Positions 60,801 to 64,000 of a DNA stretch of 64,000 nt are shown here, piece after piece. Where the stretch lies: contig JBFGKE010000008.1 in assembly GCA_041576815.1 (NCBI GenBank), positions 32,470 to 96,469 of the forward strand, given 5' to 3'. Position numbers and translations under genes: made by a program. This DNA is from SG8-38 sp041576815. Its GTDB lineage: Bacteria; Myxococcota_A; Polyangia; Polyangiales; Houyiibacteriaceae. How positions within the stretch are numbered: position 1 is the stretch's first letter; every line of letters begins with the position of its first letter. The notes beneath the pieces are model-generated. The model did not search any database, was not told the origin of the DNA, and worked only from the letters and a program-made list of their open reading frames with translations.

Positions 60801-61870
60801 TGCTCGTGCTCGGCATCGAAAGCTCCTGCGATGAGACCGCCGCGGCGCTCGTCACCGAGTCGGGCGAGGTCGTAGCCGACGTCGTAGCGAGCCAGGTCAG
60901 CACCCACGCGCCTTACGGCGGCATCGTACCTGAGCTCGCGTCCCGCGCCCACATGCGCTCCGTCATCCCGATCCTTCGAAACGCGCTTGCCGGGGTTCCG
61001 GGTGGACTCGGTGCAGTCGACGCCATCGCCGTGACGCAGGGCCCCGGGCTCGTGGGCTCGCTGCTCGTCGGCGTGCAGGTCGCGAAAGCACTCGCATGGA
61101 GCCTCGACAAGCCGCTCGTCGGGGTCAACCATCTCGACGGGCATCTGTTCGCGATTTACCTCCAGCGGCCGGACTCGGACGAACCTCGGTCGCTGCCGGC
61201 GCTGCCTTTCGTCGGGCTGCTGGTCAGCGGCGGACACACCGCCCTCTATCGCGTCGAAGGATTCGGTGAAGTCTCGATGCTAGCGCAAACCCGCGACGAT
61301 GCGGCAGGCGAGGCGTTCGACAAGGTTGCAAAGCTTCTGGGTCTCGCGTACCCGGGCGGGCCCGTCATCGATCGGCTCGCAGCCCGAGGTGACCCCAACG
61401 CCTTGGCACTGCCGCTTCCAATGGCTTCGCGCAAAGTGCTCGACTTCAGCTTTTCCGGCCTCAAGACGGCCCTCGCGCGTCACGTTCAAGAGCACGGCGT
61501 GCCGGCCGACGAGCAGGCGCTCGCCGATCTCTGCGCTTCCTTTCAGCGCGTCGTCGTCGAGAGCCTCGTTCGCAAATCCATGCTCGCGTGCCAGCAGGAA
61601 GAGATTCACGATCTGGTCATCACGGGGGGCGTTGCTGCGAATCGGGGCCTCCGCGCGCGAGCGGTCGAGGTGGGCGAGCAGAACGAAATCCGGGTTTTCG
61701 TGCCCCCGCCGATCTCTTGCACCGACAACGCCGCGATGATCGCCATGGCCGGCGCGCATCGATTGGCGGCGGGTGAGCGGGACGAGCTCTCGTTTGGCGT
61801 CTATTCGAGAGATCCCGATCGTCGCCGGGGCAAGTTTCGGCGCGACGGAACTCTGGTCGAGCGCACGTAG
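60800..61870 (+). CDS. tsaD: tRNA N6-threonylcarbamoyladenosine transferase
   Basis: 356 residues from ATG 60800 (MLVLGIESSCDETAAALV), the canonical start; the longer frame is discarded. GGIVPELASRAH, GLVGSLLVG, and the metal pair NHLDGH are present, as is GVAANRGLR near the C-terminus. It transfers threonylcarbamoyl to A37 of ANN-decoding tRNAs. Confidence 0.97.
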   Translation: MLVLGIESSCDETAAALVTESGEVVADVVASQVSTHAPYGGIVPELASRAHMRSVIPILRNALAGVPGGLGAVDAIAVTQGPGLVGSLLVGVQVAKALAWSLDKPLVGVNHLDGHLFAIYLQRPDSDEPRSLPALPFVGLLVSGGHTALYRVEGFGEVSMLAQTRDDAAGEAFDKVAKLLGLAYPGGPVIDRLAARGDPNALALPLPMASRKVLDFSFSGLKTALARHVQEHGVPADEQALADLCASFQRVVVESLVRKSMLACQQEEIHDLVITGGVAANRGLRARAVEVGEQNEIRVFVPPPISCTDNAAMIAMAGAHRLAAGERDELSFGVYSRDPDRRRGKFRRDGTLVERT

Positions 61871-61877
61871 AGGGGCC

Positions 61878-64000
61878 GTGTCGGACGCCGTGCCCGAGTC
61901 GATTCGTTCGCCCTACGTGGAAGTCGCGCTCCCGGTGCCGCTTCGCAAGGTGTTCACGTACGACGTCCCGAGCGTCCTGCACGGTGCGCTTCACCACGGC
62001 AGCCGGGTCGCTGTTTCCTTCAGCCGTCGCAAGCTCGCCGGCTTCGTCGTGGGCGAGCGCGACGATCTCCCCGAGGGTGTGAAACGCGCGCTTCCGGTCG
62101 CCGGGTTGCTCGAGCCCGAGCCCGTGTTCACCACGGAGCTGCTGCGCTTTCTCGACCAGGCGGCCAAATACTACATGCACCCGCTCGGCGAGGTGCTGCG
62201 CGCTGCAGCGCCCGCGCTTCCGAGCGGAGCCATGCGCAGGCTGCGCGCCGACGGCTTCTTGGAACCGTCGGAAAGCTTGCCCGGTCAGCGCGTTGCGCAC
62301 CGCACCACGTGGAAAGTGACCTCGACCGAAAAGAGCACGGAGGGCGTTCGACTCGGCGTCCGCCAGCGAAAAGCGCTCGACCGGGTGCTCGAGCACGGCT
62401 CCATGCTTCTCGAATCGCTCCGCGAGGATCTATCCGATCCACGCGCGGTCGTTCGATCGCTCGCCGCCAAGGGTTTCGTCGATGTCGAAGAGGTTTCCGT
62501 GGCGTCGGACCCGTTCTTCGTCACCCCGATCGAGCCCGACGAGCCCCCCCAGCCGACCGCGCCTCAGCGGGTCGCCATCGACGCGATCTCCGAGGCGATC
62601 GGAAATCGCTCCGGCGAGTCGTTCCTTCTTCACGGCGTCACGGGCTCCGGAAAAACCGAGGTGTATCTCCGCGCGATCGCCGAAGTTCTCCGATGCGGCG
62701 GTGGTGGGCTCCTGCTCGTTCCAGAGATCGCTCTCACACCGCAGCTCGTGGCGCGGTTTCGTGCGCGCTTTGGCGACGACATCGCCGTCTTGCACAGCGG
62801 GCTGACGCCTCGCCGACGCGACGATGCATGGCAATCGCTTCGGCGCGGTCACATCCGCGTCGCCATCGGTGCGAGGTCGGCGTTGTTTGCACCCGTTTCG
62901 GACCTCGGGCTGATCGTGGTCGACGAGGAGCACGACCCATCCTTCAAGCAGGACGAGGGATTCCGCTATCACGCCCGGGACATGGCGCTGCTGCGTGCGC
63001 AGTATGCCGGGGCGGTCTGCGTGCTCGGGAGTGCGACCCCATCGACCGAAACCTATCATCGCGCGACCGAAGGCCGGTTGAAGCTCTTGTCTTTGCCGGC
63101 CCGCGCAACCGGCGCGACGCTTCCCGCCGTCGAGATCGTCGACTTGCGCCGCCAGCGCAGAGGACCGACGGGCCACCCACTGCTGTCGGGGCCGCTGCTC
63201 GGCGCGCTGCGGGAATGCCTCGAAGGCGGGCATCAAGCGATCCTGTTTCTCAATCGGCGGGGCTTCGCGCCGAGCGTACGGTGCGGCGAGTGCGGCTTGC
63301 TCGCTGAATGCCCGGCCTGCAGCGTTGCGCTCACCGAGCATCGTGGGCAGGGCAAGCTTCGGTGTCACTACTGCGACTTCCATCGGCCGCTGGCGGTTTC
63401 GTGTGCATCCTGCGGGAGCACCGAGGTGCATCGGCTCGGCGTGGGCACCGAGCAGCTCGAAAAAGCCGTCGAAGAAGCGTTGCCCAAAGCGCGCGTCGCC
63501 CGCCTCGATCGGGACAGCGCTGCGCGGGAGGGCGTCGAAGCGGTTCTCGATCGGCTCCGCCGCGGCGAGGTCGACGTCCTGGTCGGGACCCAGATGGTCA
63601 CCAAGGGGCACGACATCGCGGCCGTGACCCTCGTCGGCGTCGTGCTTGCCGATCAAAGCCTCGCCTTCCCCGACTTCCGGGCGGGAGAGCGCACTTTTCA
63701 ACTGCTTGCCCAGGTCGCAGGTCGTGCGGGCCGCGCGGACTCCCCCGGCAGAGTCGTCCTTCAGACCTTTCAGCCGGAGCACGCTGCGATACGGCTGGCC
63801 GCGGCGCACGACTATGAGGGATTCTTTGCTGCGGAAATCGCCGAACGCCAGGCAGTCGGCTATCCTCCCTGTGGGCGCCTGGTCTCGGTGCGCGTCCACG
63901 CTGGCGCCGAAGAGGACGCGCGCCGCGCAACGCAGGAGCTCGCGCAAACCGCCCGCGGTCACCGCGCCGTCCAAGAGGGCGCCGTAGTGGTCCTCGGCCC
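61878..64000 (+). CDS. priA: Primosomal protein N' (PriA helicase), partial
   Basis: At least 707 residues, open to the window edge; GTG start behind AGGGG, with a second in-frame GTG at 61890. N-terminal DNA-binding domain (YVEVALPVPLRKVFTYDVP), helicase Walker A (GVTGSGKTEVYL), DEEHD box, and a Zn-binding region with CGECGLLAECPACS and CHYCDFHRPLAVSCASCG. It reloads the replisome at stalled forks. Only the last C-terminal part is missing. Confidence 0.95.
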   Translation, partial: MSDAVPESIRSPYVEVALPVPLRKVFTYDVPSVLHGALHHGSRVAVSFSRRKLAGFVVGERDDLPEGVKRALPVAGLLEPEPVFTTELLRFLDQAAKYYMHPLGEVLRAAAPALPSGAMRRLRADGFLEPSESLPGQRVAHRTTWKVTSTEKSTEGVRLGVRQRKALDRVLEHGSMLLESLREDLSDPRAVVRSLAAKGFVDVEEVSVASDPFFVTPIEPDEPPQPTAPQRVAIDAISEAIGNRSGESFLLHGVTGSGKTEVYLRAIAEVLRCGGGGLLLVPEIALTPQLVARFRARFGDDIAVLHSGLTPRRRDDAWQSLRRGHIRVAIGARSALFAPVSDLGLIVVDEEHDPSFKQDEGFRYHARDMALLRAQYAGAVCVLGSATPSTETYHRATEGRLKLLSLPARATGATLPAVEIVDLRRQRRGPTGHPLLSGPLLGALRECLEGGHQAILFLNRRGFAPSVRCGECGLLAECPACSVALTEHRGQGKLRCHYCDFHRPLAVSCASCGSTEVHRLGVGTEQLEKAVEEALPKARVARLDRDSAAREGVEAVLDRLRRGEVDVLVGTQMVTKGHDIAAVTLVGVVLADQSLAFPDFRAGERTFQLLAQVAGRAGRADSPGRVVLQTFQPEHAAIRLAAAHDYEGFFAAEIAERQAVGYPPCGRLVSVRVHAGAEEDARRATQELAQTARGHRAVQEGAVVVLG

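Noticed and set aside
62430..63974. 514-residue minus-strand frame
   Set aside because: Antisense to priA, which shows all helicase motifs.
1..64000. tRNA, rRNA, riboswitch or prophage elements
   Set aside because: I saw no tRNA T-loop pattern with matching arms, no rRNA blocks, no integrase or phage structural genes. A covariance-model scan would be needed to be sure about small RNAs.

Overview
This is a high-GC, gene-dense chromosomal window carrying about 63 protein genes and no tRNA, rRNA or CRISPR locus that I can recognise. Gene content points to a deltaproteobacterium-type organism, most likely Myxococcota. The evidence is many small lipoproteins (one with GTGGMT repeats), Ser/Thr kinases with Zn-ribbon/AAA/TPR extensions, DUF4388 (PATAN) signalling proteins, PEGA-repeat proteins, OmpA proteins with thrombospondin-3 repeats, a multiheme cytochrome and cytochrome-oxidase assembly genes. 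No species can be named from sequence alone. No prophage or transposase gene is present, so this looks like chromosomal backbone with lineage-specific insertions.

Layout. 1-5.5 kb: glmU (partial) behind an ArsA-family ATPase; a small roadblock-like gene; a tetrapyrrole operon (ccsA/hemX-like, hemA, hemC) with 4-base overlaps; trxA. 5.4-8.8 kb: rpsO-pnp-dut, with a PNPase that carries a long Arg/Asp-rich tail. 8.8-13.7 kb: small lipoproteins, a luciferase-like oxidoreductase, a META lipoprotein and a LytS/LytTR two-component pair. 13.7-18.9 kb: a receiver-DUF4388-TPR membrane protein, then a wbpB/wbpD/wbpE-type nucleotide-sugar cassette. 18.9-24 kb: tldD-tldE, an SDR-like protein with degenerate motifs, coaE, dtd. 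24-29.6 kb: an AsmA-like/GT51 fusion, a PEGA-repeat outer-membrane protein coupled to tmk, a GspC-like PDZ lipoprotein. 29.6-34.4 kb: ctaA, a Ser/Thr kinase, ctaB, SCO, and an aspartate-type aminotransferase. 34.4-34.6 kb: a tandem palindromic repeat array.

34.6-42.8 kb: a polytopic membrane protein, bioB, bfd, bfr, pgm, an extended SDR, serine acetyltransferase, and a divergent ACP / serine-palmitoyltransferase-like pair. 42.8-51 kb: OmpA-TSP3, a copper-monooxygenase-like lipoprotein, a divergent lipoprotein with a 21-bp-phased TACGTA array between the two, a MaoC hydratase, DUF502, EamA, a chlorite-dismutase-family protein, aroC. 51-55 kb: a minus-strand set of lipoprotein, MlaE permease, pentaheme cytochrome-TPR and a small basic membrane protein. 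55-60.1 kb: a GspE-N/HD-GYP/pseudo-receiver/DUF4388 protein and a 1002-residue Zn-ribbon kinase-AAA-TPR protein. 60.2-64 kb: a lipoprotein, tsaD, and priA running off the edge.

Themes. Heme and respiratory functions recur: hemA, hemC, a ccsA-like gene, ctaA, ctaB, SCO, a HemQ-like protein and a multiheme cytochrome. Envelope functions dominate the rest. The two items I consider least explained by known gene families are the four TACGTA-type hexamers at exact 21-bp period between divergent lipoprotein genes (45690-45758), and the family of GGGGACAGTCCCC palindromes, which occurs as a pair, a five-copy array and a variant single copy at three places. Functional names rest on motif recognition by eye, with no database search.
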